A stretch of 64,000 nucleotides of DNA from Mesostigma viride (taxonomy: Eukaryota > Streptophyta > Mesostigmatophyceae > Mesostigmatales > Mesostigmataceae), in contig RPFO01000127.1 in assembly GCA_009746045.1 (NCBI GenBank), forward strand, positions 62,001-126,000. Direction: 5' to 3'. A program made the translations under genes and the position numbers. Below the pieces are notes generated by a model, which was not told the origin of the DNA, did not search any database, and saw only the letters and a program-made list of their open reading frames with translations. Positions 14,743-24,768 of this stretch are shown in pieces (the first letter of the stretch is position 1; every line of letters begins with the position of its first letter).

Positions 14743-15810
14743 TGTGAGTTTGGGGCAAGACGTCCCCCAGCATCAAGGAAGCTTGCTTTGAGATTTGTGC
14801 TGAAGAGGAAGGTTGTGGATGAGGTATCAGTGCCCCATGTCAGGCCTGTCCTGAATGAGTATCACGGCACGGGGAGTCTGCCAGGAGAGGAGCTATACAC
14901 GCCAGGGATGCTACACGACACATGGAGAATTTTGCTATGTCTCTACGTGGGGTTGCTGAACAGGGGAGCAGCTATGTCATCAGTGCTGCTGGACTTCAAG
15001 AGGGCATTTTTAAAATCGGATCTAGAAGTGGCCAGGAGGGTGTGGAAGCAGGATGAGCCTTACTGTGTTGAGGTGCCTGCCATCTGGAAGCTGGAGCTGC
15101 ATCAACAATTCCTGGTTATTCTGAAGGGCCTGGAAGGACTCAGGTCGAGCCCAATCATCTGGAGACTCACGCTGCAGGAAGCTCTGATCAGTGAGTGTGG
15201 CTTGAGAGTGTCTTCAGTTGATCCCTGTTTGCTGCTGGCCCAATGGGAGGGTCTGCCAGTGTATGCTAGTTTGCATGGAGATGATCTGCATTTGCTAGCC
15301 CCCACGACCTGGCTGAAGAAGTTTATTCCTGTCATCAGTGGCAAGTTTTCACTGGGCAAGGAGCTGTGGCAGGAGCCCAACAAGCCTGTAGTGTTCTGTG
15401 GAATGCAGGCTACCCTGTTCAGGAAGGACGGGGAGTGGAGTATCAGGCTTCAGGCTGGAGGAGATTATAAACAGACCATTGTGAAGGCCTTGCCAGAGAA
15501 GATCACCCAGGCTGTAGGACCTGAGTTGAGAGGCATGTGGGCCTGGTTTGCCAGCATCTGTGGTCCGTCTCTGATGGTCCATAGTAGAATGCCTGATGAG
15601 GTGCTTGAGGATGAGAAGCCTCGAGTCATAGCGCGGTTGGTGGAGAGTACCCCTGATCTGATTTTGTCTGGGATTGACTTTGCCGAGCCTATCACCTTGG
15701 AGATCTTTGTTGACAGTTCCATGGATGCTCGCCAGGTTACCAAGGTCAGGGGGAGATCTGCTGCTCTGTTTGCTTTTTATCAGAGCAGGGCAAGTTTGTT
15801 CAGCTGGTAC
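14743..15810 (+). pseudogene. pol of A, part 2: reverse transcriptase and start of RNase H
   Basis: Continues the pol frame after insertion C. RT landmarks: HVRPVLNEYHGTG, VLLDFKRAFLKSD (first catalytic Asp region), GLEGLRSSPIIW and YASLHGDDLHLLAP, where HGDD stands in place of YVDD. RNase H begins with EIFVDSSMDARQVTKVRGR. The frame is cut at 15810 by element B and continues at 23641. An apparent start at 14509 belongs to insertion C and is not the pol start. Confidence 0.87.
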
Positions 15811-16427
15811 AGTTAACGTAAAGGATTTACGTTAGATGGATAGAGATTGTTACGCTCTTTCCAACGGCACCTTGAACGCCTCATTTGGTTAAGGAACGTA
15901 AAAGTTATGACGTTTCCTAGGCTGTGCCGACAGTACCCGGCGCGCCACTGTGGGCGCGTACGGACACAGGATGTACAAGTGTCACTTTGATAGTCCGCAG
16001 GACGTTGACAGGACTTGTACAGGACTTGATGGTCAATTGATAGGTAGGCGCACTGTAGCGCGCCAGGACCTATGAGACAATTGATGCTGACTAGTGTACG
16101 GATAGGTCCACAGGACTTGCCGTATGGACAATTGATAGATCTGCGCGCCAAAGGCGTGCCAGAGTCTGTGTAATCAATTGATTGACAGTTCAGCTGTGAC
16201 AGTGCAGCTGAATACTTGGACGCGTCCCTAGTAAGCTATATGAGTGACTTGGTCACACCGGGACGCTAGTTCTTGCGTGCACGTTCTCTTGGCACTGCGA
16301 CCCTGTCGTCTGTGCTGCGTGCAGTCTTGGAAGTGACGTGACTTACGTCTGTGTTTCCTGATTATTAATAAAGGCAACTTCCTGCAAGAACCATGGCGGA
16401 ATTCGTGGCATTCTTACCCTCACAACT
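15811..16427 (+). repeat. 5' LTR of element B
   Basis: Same sequence as 23019-23635 as far as I can compare. Starts AGTTAACG and ends CACAACT. It has four CAATTGAT-type motifs between 16030 and 16190 alternating with AGGACTTG-type motifs, a TATATGA near 16238 and an AATAAAG polyadenylation-like signal near 16367. An antisense 112-codon open frame occurs identically in both LTRs and has no known homology. Confidence 0.95.
15814..15834 (+). other. Perfect hairpin at LTR start of B
   Basis: TAACGTAAA-GGA-TTTACGTTA: nine paired bases with a three-base loop directly at the LTR 5' end. Element A has a hairpin at the same place (7843-7861) with a different paired sequence, so pairing is conserved while bases differ. 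The 3' LTR of B repeats it at 23022-23042. Confidence 0.7.
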
Positions 16428-16451
16428 CGTATTACACGCTCTGTCAAAAAG

Positions 16452-17159
16452 ATGCCAAATTCGGAAGAATTTCGGATTCCGGACGATGAGGAAATAGCCG
16501 CTCCGCCGGCTGGTTCTTCGTCAAGACCAACTGTGCCGTCGTGGCAACAATTGCTCGACGAAGTTACAGTTTCGCTCGACGAGCTTCATCGTCAGCAGCG
16601 TGCAGCTCACGCATTGCTCGGGGATAACCCCGAGGACCCCGATTTGCCAGCACTGGTGCCGGCAATCCGCATGTTGGACCAGATTCGAAACATTTTATCG
16701 ACATTTACGGTCCAGGTGCGGGGAGGTTTGCGGTCGGTGACCGAAGTCACGACTGCCATTGAGGAGTTGGACAACGTCCTCTCTTCACTCACCGGTTACC
16801 AGAGAAACCTGCAAAACTGGGCATCGCTTCGCACGGGGGGCGCGCCGGCGGTGTCAACAAATTTGTTTCAGGATCTCGCGCTGTTATCGCTGCTCACTCG
16901 CGGCGTACGCAGTCGTGAGCGCCAGGTTTTAATTAACCTGGTGGCATTTCTCGCCTCTGTGCGAGAGTGGATTCCCGCGGGGTGGGAATTATTGACGATC
17001 TTTACACATCCTCTGCGCCTCGTCGCGCGTCGGCGCGTCGCAACTTACGCGGCGGGGAGCACGCCGGTTTTAATTCATACCGGTGCAGGTCCGGAGCTGG
17101 ATATGGAGGATCGTGAGTTCGTATACACGTACTGCGACTTCAGGGGCCTTGACTACTAG
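16452..17159 (+). CDS. Upstream ORF (ORF1) of element B, unknown function
   Basis: A 235-residue ORF begins 24 bases after the 5' LTR and ends with TAG at 17157-17159. It lies in the same frame as gag but is separated by two stops, so it is a separate product. N-terminus acidic (EEFRIPDDEE); middle predicted helical with leucine/charged heptads (DEVTVSLDELHRQQ, AIEELDNVLSSLTG); C-terminal part basic (HPLRLVARRRVATY) then acidic. I recognise no family. The older element A has an ORF in the same place with a similar pattern, which argues that it is a real gene of this family. A role in RNA binding or particle assembly is possible but is only a guess. Confidence 0.7.
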   Translation: MPNSEEFRIPDDEEIAAPPAGSSSRPTVPSWQQLLDEVTVSLDELHRQQRAAHALLGDNPEDPDLPALVPAIRMLDQIRNILSTFTVQVRGGLRSVTEVTTAIEELDNVLSSLTGYQRNLQNWASLRTGGAPAVSTNLFQDLALLSLLTRGVRSRERQVLINLVAFLASVREWIPAGWELLTIFTHPLRLVARRRVATYAAGSTPVLIHTGAGPELDMEDREFVYTYCDFRGLDY

Positions 17160-17327
17160 TCGGCCTAATTTTCTTCTGCAGTACTTGTCGACATTTTTTT
17201 GTCGAATTTCGGCGGCAATTCGCGGGGCGGCAGCGACACCGGCGCAGGCGGCAGAGGCGACACAAAAATTTTGTACATATTTTCTGCTGCTTTGTTAAGG
17301 TGTTCTTTGAATAGCTGGTAGTGCAGG

Positions 17328-18443
17328 ATGGCTGAGGGACGCCGTAGCAAGGGTCCAGCCAGTGGGAATAATAATGGGGGTGCTGGTAGTGGAACCGCTC
17401 ACGTAGATGACGTGGGGCTTACCGGAGAGATTACCAACCTTCCTCACAATAATAATAATGCACAAGCTATTCATGGCTTTGATCTTACCACACAGGGTCT
17501 TTTAATTGTCAATCAGTTGCAGCCTGTAACCTCAGACTCCAAGCCTAAGCAGGCTGAAGAGTTTGTGGAGGGATTGGAAGGGTTCCCTAGCTTGTACGGT
17601 GGTACAAATTACTATCAAATCTGGATAGGCAGTAGCACTTTTGGCAAGTGTACTGACCAGATTAAGGACCTAACCAGGGAGTGCAAAAAGGCCAATAAGG
17701 CCTGGGCACTGTACGTGGCTGAGCTGAAGGAGCTGCTGGAGGACCAACGAAAGAAGGTCGGCATCCATTGGCAGGACAAGTATCAAGGGTGGGAGGTCAA
17801 GGGGGACCTGATCCAGAACTTTCTCAACTATTGTAAGATGGTTGAGGAGGGCAGGGCTCACGGCTTTAATGTCGCTGATAACATAGCCCTAACCAACTGG
17901 CTCAAGGTTTCTGGGCTGGATAAGGCGACACGTGGCTCCTTAAAAGTCATGTGTGCCCCACACTCTACCCTGAAGGCCTACAAGGTCATCATTAAACAAG
18001 CTCTCGAGGCAGAGGAGCTGTTTGAGGGTGGAGTGCCAGCAGTGAAGGCTACCCAGGCAGGCGGGCGTACCCAGGGTGGCTCCAAGACGTCTGAGGCTGA
18101 CCGAAGCCAAGGAGGGCGTAGGGGCAACCATCACAAGCGCAAGGGAGATCATTCACCTGATTCTGACAGGAGGTCACACTCCAAGTCGGTGTTCAGGCGG
18201 GTGGGTGGTCAGCCCAAGCAGGGCAACGCGTCTGACAATGGGGGCAGTGGCCAGGGCAAGTCCAAGATACAATGCTACCTGTGCAAGGGGTGGGGGCACA
18301 TCAAGAAGGAGTGTCCCAGCTTCAAGAAGTCCCAGGGCCAGGGCAGCAACAAGAATAACAACAACAACAAGAAGAACAACAACAAGTCCCAGGCAGGCCA
18401 GCCTTCAAAGGGCAGTCAGCAAGAAGACAACAAGGAGCAGTGA
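17328..18443 (+). CDS. gag of element B
   Basis: Capsid/nucleocapsid protein of 371 residues starting at ATG 17328. The middle, capsid-like part is rich in conserved aromatic and charged residues (GTNYYQIWIG, KEGDLIQNFL-like helix). A single CCHC zinc knuckle (CYLCKGWGHIKKEC) lies near residue 315, followed by an asparagine/lysine-rich tail partly encoded by CAA/AAC repeats. It ends at TGA 18441-18443 in frame with pol. Gag coats the element RNA; the knuckle binds it. Unlike the copy in A it shows no frameshift. Confidence 0.85.
   Translation: MAEGRRSKGPASGNNNGGAGSGTAHVDDVGLTGEITNLPHNNNNAQAIHGFDLTTQGLLIVNQLQPVTSDSKPKQAEEFVEGLEGFPSLYGGTNYYQIWIGSSTFGKCTDQIKDLTRECKKANKAWALYVAELKELLEDQRKKVGIHWQDKYQGWEVKGDLIQNFLNYCKMVEEGRAHGFNVADNIALTNWLKVSGLDKATRGSLKVMCAPHSTLKAYKVIIKQALEAEELFEGGVPAVKATQAGGRTQGGSKTSEADRSQGGRRGNHHKRKGDHSPDSDRRSHSKSVFRRVGGQPKQGNASDNGGSGQGKSKIQCYLCKGWGHIKKECPSFKKSQGQGSNKNNNNNKKNNNKSQAGQPSKGSQQEDNKEQ
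18441..18443 (+). promoter_or_regulatory. In-frame UGA between gag and pol of B (candidate readthrough stop)
   Basis: TGA CTG TCT separates gag from pol, and the frame stays open from 18444 to the first in-frame ATG at 18585 and beyond. The same single-UGA layout occurs in diverged element A, which suggests selection for partial readthrough. Confidence 0.65.
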
Positions 18444-21400
18444 CTGTCTGAGGCAACCCCTACACACCTTAATTCACCCAAGGGGGAGGCCAGGTGCTCC
18501 AATGCAGATTTTATATCTGGGCAACAAGAGGGTGATCTCCAGGTTCAGTGTGGCCCCAGGTCACCTGGAGAGGTACAGGTTCCTATGAAGACGTCCTTGA
18601 CAGCTGATGCAGCTGTAAGTATGTCTGACCCTATGCATCCTCGTGCTGGGCACGAGGGTGGACCTCTCATTTTGAGAGAAACCAATGTACAACCACAGAG
18701 GGGTGTGAAGGCCTCTGGTGGTATGCATGTGGTCCCTGCTGGCGGTCCAGGTGTTGGGCATGAGCAGGGTGACTCAGGCTCTGAGTCAGAACAGGATGGA
18801 AGTCAGCATGGTGATGCTGGACAACCTGACAGCACAGTCCTGACTGTGCCAGGGACTGCTTCCTCTGTGTACCAGGAGTTGGGTGCCCGAATCCACAACA
18901 TGTTTGGGCATGCCACTTCTCTGTCAAACAACTTTGCCTTCCGTATGGGCAGGGCACCCCTTCTTAAGGCGTGTCAGCAAGCTGCCTCACGGTGTAAGTG
19001 CCAGTTGTCCTCCAACAAGCCCAGGAAATCACATGCCAAAGCTCTACCTCAGAGCATTGGTGATCTGCAGTGTGATATCCAACACATCAGGGGCATGCAA
19101 CTGTTGGTGTGCGTGGACAGGTACACGAAATACAAGGTGCTGGAGCATTTACCTTCTATGAAGAACAGGTACTTGCTGGCTGCCCTGCAGAATGTAAGAG
19201 CCAAGTTTCCTACCACAAGGATCCAGGTGGACATGCAGTTTCAGCATCTCAAGGGTGATCCTACCCTTCCTGAGTTGCTGGTTACACCTAGGGAGGCTCA
19301 TGGGCAGCAGGGTGCTATCGAGAGGGCAATCCAGGAGGTCAAGAAATTGATCATCTCTGAAGACTGGGTACCCTTGTCTGCACCTGCACTTGTCAGGAGT
19401 GCATGGCTGAGGAACGTGGAGCAGCAGCTGAACAGCAGGGTTAACTTCTACTATGATGGAGTTGCTGTCAGCCCAATGGGTCTATATCATGGCCTGTGCC
19501 CACCACATGTGCTGGAGGGCTGGAAACATGCTGCACATGTCACCTTTGCCAAGCTGAGGGAGAAGGACCGGGGTTGGAAGATGCTGGAGCCACAAGTGGG
19601 TCAGAAGGTCCTAGCTTGGAAGGAACCTAGCCTTTATGGCAAACGTGGTAGCTGGAGTCCTGGGGTGGTTACCCAGGTTGATGAAGCTAGCCACGCATGC
19701 TTGGTCAGCATGGAGGACGAACCAAAGCATGTACACCGGCTGAGTTGGTCATATGTCAAGCCTAACCTGATGAATGAGGGCAGTCAGGCACAAGGCTCAC
19801 AGGATCTGCAGGATTTTCAGGTCCCAGGTGACATCACTGACGCAACGACCACATCTGTTGCAGGGGAATCTGTCAGCCCTGGCCAGGTTGCAGAGGTACT
19901 TGTTGAACAGGCTGCAAGGTCAACAGCTGGGGAGTCAACTGTCAAGCCCAAGGCACTAACCAAGCCCAGGGGGACAAGTTTGGCTGGATTGATTGGGGCT
20001 CTACAAAGGGCCAAGAAGCAGCCCAAGGTAGCCAAGCTCAGGTGGCATGGCAATCTGGGGCTGGACACTGCCTTAGAGGTAGACACTAATTCTCAGGTCT
20101 CCATTATTGGGACCAGGGCTGCAGCAGGGTACAGCATGTCTGAACCCAGCTATCAGTTTGTGTCTGACTTCAGTGGCGGGGTACACGTGAAGGTACTGGG
20201 TGAGGTATTCATTCCTATCCTTGGACAGGACACTGCTTTTTGTGTCTTGGAGGGCTATCAAGGACCTGCTCTTCTGGGGCAGAATTTCCTATGCCAGGAT
20301 GGGGTAGTGATCACGTCCTCTCTCCTGACTAAGGAAGGGGCTGGTCAGGTCCCACTGATTAATTTCAGGACCACTCACCTATCACGTGCAGTAACCAGGA
20401 CGGTTAAGCGTGTGCAAGTGTGCCAGGGGCAGGAGCCCTTGGTTGATGACCTCATACTGCCAGCTGCTAGTCATCCAAGCAGTTTGGGCATTGGTCCTCA
20501 CTCACTTGCTGGACACAGCCCTATCAACTACCAAGGCCTGGTGAAGCTCATGTCCTCTCCCATTATGTGTCCCCAGGTCACACTGGGTCTGATTAAATCT
20601 GGGGAGGACTGGATCTCCAAGAAATGCGTGGAACCTGTCAATGACCTGCCTCCTGCACGACGTCTACTCAAGCTCAAGTTTGTCATCAAGATGAAGGAGG
20701 TGGACGGGGTCAAGGTACCACATGTCAGGCCAGTGCTGAATGAGTTCAAGGGTACTGGTGAGTGCACTGCTGAGGAGTTGTATACCCCTGGCATGCTGCA
20801 TGATACTTGGAGGCTGCTGCTGTGTGTCTTTCTAGGCCTTCTCAACAAGGGCTTGGACTATGGCTCAGTGGTGATAGACTTCAAGAGGGCATTTCTGGAG
20901 GGTGATGCAGATGTGGCACAGGAAAAGTGGGAGGGCAAGACGCCTTTCTATGTTAGGGTGCCTGCTGTATGGAAAAGGGACATCCACACGGAGTTCCTTA
21001 AAATCCTCAAGGGCCTGGAGGGCCTGAGGTCAAGTCCAATAATCTGGAGGGAGACTCTCAACCGTTTCCTGAAGGAGCATTGCAACTTGAAGGTCTCTCC
21101 TGTAGACCCCTGTCTGTTTCTGGGGCAATGGGAAGGCCTGCCAGTGTATGCTTCGCTGCACGGGGATGACCTACATCTGATAGCTCCCACGTCGTGGCTT
21201 AAGGAGCTGATCTCCATCATTAAGTCCAAGTTTCCTCTGGGTAGGGAGCAATGGCAGGTGGAGAATGAGCCTCTGCTGTTTGTGGGCATGGAGGCCACAC
21301 TGGTGAAGAAGGGGGGGAGTGGCGTATGCTGCTGGTGGGGGGCAATGACTATCAAGAGACCCTCATTAGCAAGCTTCCTCCAACCATCACACAGGCACTG

Positions 21401-22069
21401 TGTCCCATGGTGAGGGGCATGGTTGCTTGGGTGGCAGGCATTTCCAGGCCAGACCTTATGGTCATAGCCAGGTTGCCTGATGACATGCTGGTGGAGCTAG
21501 GGTCTGCCAAGGTGGCTGATCAGGTCAGGGCTTCATCTGGCATTCTGTTGTCTGCAGTGGATTTATCACAACCCATTTGCATGGAGCTGTATGTGGATAG
21601 CTCAATGGACAGCAGGCAGGTCTCCAAGGTCAGGGGCAGGGCTGCAGGGCTCTTTGTGCTCAGACAGGAAGGCCTGGGGAGTTTGGTGAGCTGGTTTAGT
21701 CGCCTGCACAAACGGGTGGCTGTCAGCAGTGATGTGGCAGAATGCAGGGCTATTTGTGAAGGCATTCACACAAGCCTTTATCTGAAGGAGTTGCTTCATC
21801 AGATGACTTCTAACACTCCTTGGCCACTTCAGGTTACCACTCTTCTAAAAACAGACTCCATGGGGATGGTGCAGTTTGTGCACAGGCAGATGGCCAGAAG
21901 TAGGGACTTGGATTATCTCCTTCTTAAGGAGTTGTCCTCCTTGGCCAATATTGAGCATATCCCTGGGGTTGACAATCCTGCTGATGCTTTGACCAAGCTA
22001 GTGCAGAAGGCAGCAGTGCAATACAAGGTTCTTCAGTCTCTGATGGACCCATCTCAGCAAGCTGTCTAA
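18444..22069 (+). CDS. pol of element B: integrase, protease-like, RT, RNase H (one frameshift)
   Basis: Polyprotein read in the gag frame; first ATG at 18585. From that ATG: integrase zinc region (HNMFGH ... CQQAASRCKC) at about residues 105-145; DDE core with VDRYTKYK and GAIERAIQEVK to about 260; linker with a PRG...ALQRAKK motif also found in A; retropepsin-like domain EVDTNSQVSIIG ... ALLGQNFL at about 500-570; RT with VVIDFKRAFLEGD and SLHGDDLHLIAP; RNase H with ELYVDSSMD and the copia-type ending NPADALTK. Order IN-PR-RT-RH differs from Ty1/copia (PR-IN-RT-RH). A one-base frame change at the seven-G run 21311-21317 splits RT from RNase H. It may be a real lesion or a homopolymer error, because the rest is clean. 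Confidence 0.88.
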
Positions 22070-23000
22070 GCTGGTGCATGGTTATAGGGCATTGGAGAGC
22101 AGATTGTGTGGTAGTGTCAGCATTGTGACTGGCATAATACCTGTATTTTAGTCTGTACTAAGGCTCATGGACCATGGTACACTCACTCTGATTTTAATCA
22201 GGATACAGCCAGGTTTTGGCTGGGGTTCATGCTGTTGACTACACAAGGTTGACAGGTCCATTACAGACCATGTATTCTATTTTAAAAGAAATGTATATTT
22301 GTACATACCTCTCACAATGGTCTGGGAACCTTTATTCTGGGGTTTATAGGGCGGGGTTCGATTCCCTGGTATTATGTTTCTACAAGCTGGCCTGTTCAGG
22401 TGTTTGCCTGTTCAGACTTCCCTAGTTCCCCAGGGCAGGATTTAATTGTTGCCTATGTGTTTCATTTTGTCATTTGTTTGCTGTGGCAGTTTACCATCTG
22501 GCAAGTAGACGGGCGCCGTAAGACGGGCGCCAATAGACCCCTGTTGAGAGAATGACAGGCAAACTATTGTAATACGCCTTACTTTGTCAAGTGGTATTTT
22601 AATTGTCATGGATTTATTGTACTTATATTGAATATGTACTGGGTTTTATGGGATTAGTATCTGGGATTAATGTAACTCACCGCCAGAAGGTCATTGTACT
22701 GGAGGCTCTACCGAGGTGATGGGATTAATTCCTGGAGAAGACCTCATAGAATTAACCTGTATGTATTTAATTTTGTGTGCTTCTAATATCTGGTGGTACT
22801 CTGTAATGCCACTTCCATAGGTTTTCTCCATTTCTCATGAAATGGTTTTCCCTGTGGCAGATCTGTTTCTTTTCCAGTTCCTTAAAAGAAAGGGCTGGGG
22901 GAATGGCAATGGCCATTAAAGACATCTGTTCAAGCTTCAAGCTGGAGTGAAGGACATTTCAAGCTACTTCAAGGGTCCCTGGCAGGGGATGTGATCCCTA
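22070..23000 (+). other. 3' noncoding region of element B
   Basis: About 930 bases between the pol stop and the polypurine tract, without a coding frame. At 22349-22370 it holds a tRNA T-arm-like motif (stem CGGGG/CCCTG, loop TTCGATT) that is identical over 22 bases in the 3' region of A. A direct repeat GACGGGCGCC lies near 22509-22531. Confidence 0.6.
22349..22370 (+). promoter_or_regulatory. tRNA T-arm/B-box-like motif in B
   Basis: CGGGGTTCGATTCCCTG fits a five-pair stem (one G-T) with a seven-base loop and the pol III B-box consensus GGTTCGANTCC. The same 22 bases occur at 24208-24229 in A, while neighbouring sequence differs. No full tRNA can be folded around it. Confidence 0.5.
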
Positions 23001-23018
23001 AAGAAAAGAAGGGATTGG
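23001..23018 (+). other. Polypurine tract of element B
   Basis: AAGAAAAGAAGGGATTGG lies immediately before the 3' LTR, the expected plus-strand primer site. Element A has an almost identical tract at 24751-24768. Confidence 0.8.
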
Positions 23019-23635
23019 AGTTAACGTAAAGGATTTACGTTAGATGGATAGAGATTGTTACGCTCTTTCCAACGGCACCTTGAACGCCTCATTTGGTTAA
23101 GGAACGTAAAAGTTATGACGTTTCCTAGGCTGTGCCGACAGTACCCGGCGCGCCACTGTGGGCGCGTACGGACACAGGATGTACAAGTGTCACTTTGATA
23201 GTCCGCAGGACGTTGACAGGACTTGTACAGGACTTGATGGTCAATTGATAGGTAGGCGCACTGTAGCGCGCCAGGACCTATGAGACAATTGATGCTGACT
23301 AGTGTACGGATAGGTCCACAGGACTTGCCGTATGGACAATTGATAGATCTGCGCGCCAAAGGCGTGCCAGAGTCTGTGTAATCAATTGATTGACAGTTCA
23401 GCTGTGACAGTGCAGCTGAATACTTGGACGCGTCCCTAGTAAGCTATATGAGTGACTTGGTCACACCGGGACGCTAGTTCTTGCGTGCACGTTCTCTTGG
23501 CACTGCGACCCTGTCGTCTGTGCTGCGTGCAGTCTTGGAAGTGACGTGACTTACGTCTGTGTTTCCTGATTATTAATAAAGGCAACTTCCTGCAAGAACC
23601 ATGGCGGAATTCGTGGCATTCTTACCCTCACAACT
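23019..23635 (+). repeat. 3' LTR of element B
   Basis: Second 617-base copy of the LTR at 15811, identical as far as I can compare. It is followed at once by the target copy GGTAC and then by the resumed RNase H frame of A. Confidence 0.95.
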
Positions 23636-23640
23636 GGTAC

Positions 23641-24021
23641 AGCAGACTGCAGAAGAGGGTCTGTATCAGTTCAGATGTGGCAGAATGCAGGGCCATATGC
23701 GAGGGGATCCAGTCCAGCCTGTACATAAAGGAGTTAATGCTGGAGCTGGCTTCAGTTACCCCTTGGACCTTGCAGATGGAGACGTTGTTGCTAACAGACA
23801 GCATGGGTATGGTCCAGTTTGTTCACAAGCAGCTGGCCAGAAGCCGGGACCTGGATTATTTGTTGCTGAAGGAGTTGGCCAGTTTGGTTGACTTGAAGCA
23901 TATCCCTGGCGAGGAGAACCCTGCTGATGCATTGACAAAGCTGCCACACAAGGCCCCAGCCCAGTACAATGTACTGAGGAAGCTCATGAATGCTGACTGT
24001 CAAGTCGGTCTATCTGTCTAA
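23641..24021 (+). pseudogene. pol of A, part 3: end of RNase H
   Basis: The pol frame of A resumes in phase directly after the second GGTAC. The first codons match the RNase H of B (SRLQKRVCISSDVAEC). The segment ends with the copia-type motif NPADALTKL and a stop at 24019-24021. Clean resumption confirms that B interrupted a previously open gene. Confidence 0.87.
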
Positions 24022-24750
24022 AAGCTGAGAGCTGGGTGCTTAAGTCTCTGGATATCAGGCTGGGAGCTTGATTGTACATAATCCTGAGCACACCTTGAGG
24101 GGTGAGACATGTCTCTGGTGTGGGAATGTCTGACATTGTCTCTGATGGAGAGATGTCTATCTGGGGTTTTCATCTCAGTCTGAGGTTTCCCCAGATCTGT
24201 GGTTTGTGGGCGGGGTTCGATTCCCTGGTGCCGTCTTAAGGCGGAGTTTCACGGACTGGCTGACCCATCCACCATGCTGGTGAGGTGGCGACAGGTCCCC
24301 TGATTTTCCACGGTTGGAACGAGTATGGGAGCTTGTGTTTTGCATGTGCTTCGCGTAGATGTTGTGTCTGGTTCGATAAGGGGCAGCAGACCGGCGCCGA
24401 CTCCCGTCTGGGGGTCAGCAATGTTTTCTGATGAGCTGTTGTGGGTGATCTGTGGGGTTTCGCCTAAGGTCCTGAAGGTTGTACATACTTCTCAAGTTCT
24501 TAGCTGAACACCTATGGGCTGCCACAGTTGGCCAACCTCTTGTACATGGGTAACACAACGAGCCTCCCGTGAAGGGATAGGGACTCATTGTAATTTGTTT
24601 GTGCTCCTGAGCCAGTATGGGTGCTATGTACATATAATAAGGAATCCAAGCTGACTGTCATGCCCAGCGGGTTGTGACTTGTAGTCGGGGAGGATGTCCA
24701 GTACCCATTGTGTGTGTTTGTATGTAGACTTGTGTGAGCTGCTACAGCTC
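24022..24750 (+). other. 3' noncoding region of element A
   Basis: About 730 bases without a coding frame between the pol stop and the polypurine tract. It carries the T-arm-like motif at 24208-24229 shared exactly with B. Confidence 0.6.
24208..24229 (+). promoter_or_regulatory. tRNA T-arm/B-box-like motif in A
   Basis: The same 22 bases as 22349-22370 in B, preceded in both by a GT/T-rich stretch. Its conservation in otherwise diverged noncoding DNA suggests a function in the element life cycle or a shared tRNA origin. Confidence 0.5.
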
Positions 24751-24768
24751 AAGAAAAGAAAGGATTGG
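24751..24768 (+). other. Polypurine tract of element A
   Basis: AAGAAAAGAAAGGATTGG directly before the 3' LTR; differs from that of B at one base. Confidence 0.8.

Larger units (their letters stand above)
15811..23635 (+). mobile_element. LTR retrotransposon B, young copia-like element nested in A
   Basis: 7825-base element with 617-base LTRs (15811-16427 and 23019-23635) that look identical by eye, ends AGTT...AACT, and a 5-base target duplication GGTAC (15806-15810 and 23636-23640). Internal order: upstream ORF1, gag, in-frame UGA, pol (integrase, protease-like, RT, RNase H), 950 bases of noncoding DNA, polypurine tract, LTR. The only coding lesion I see is in a run of seven G at 21311-21317. 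It is related to A through all domains but well diverged at the DNA level. Near-identical LTRs and nesting show that it inserted recently and after A. Confidence 0.95.

Noticed and set aside
15813-16151. 112-codon antisense ORF repeated identically in both LTRs of B (also 23021-23359)
   Set aside because: Identity follows from LTR identity; no homology, and the LTR of A has no counterpart.
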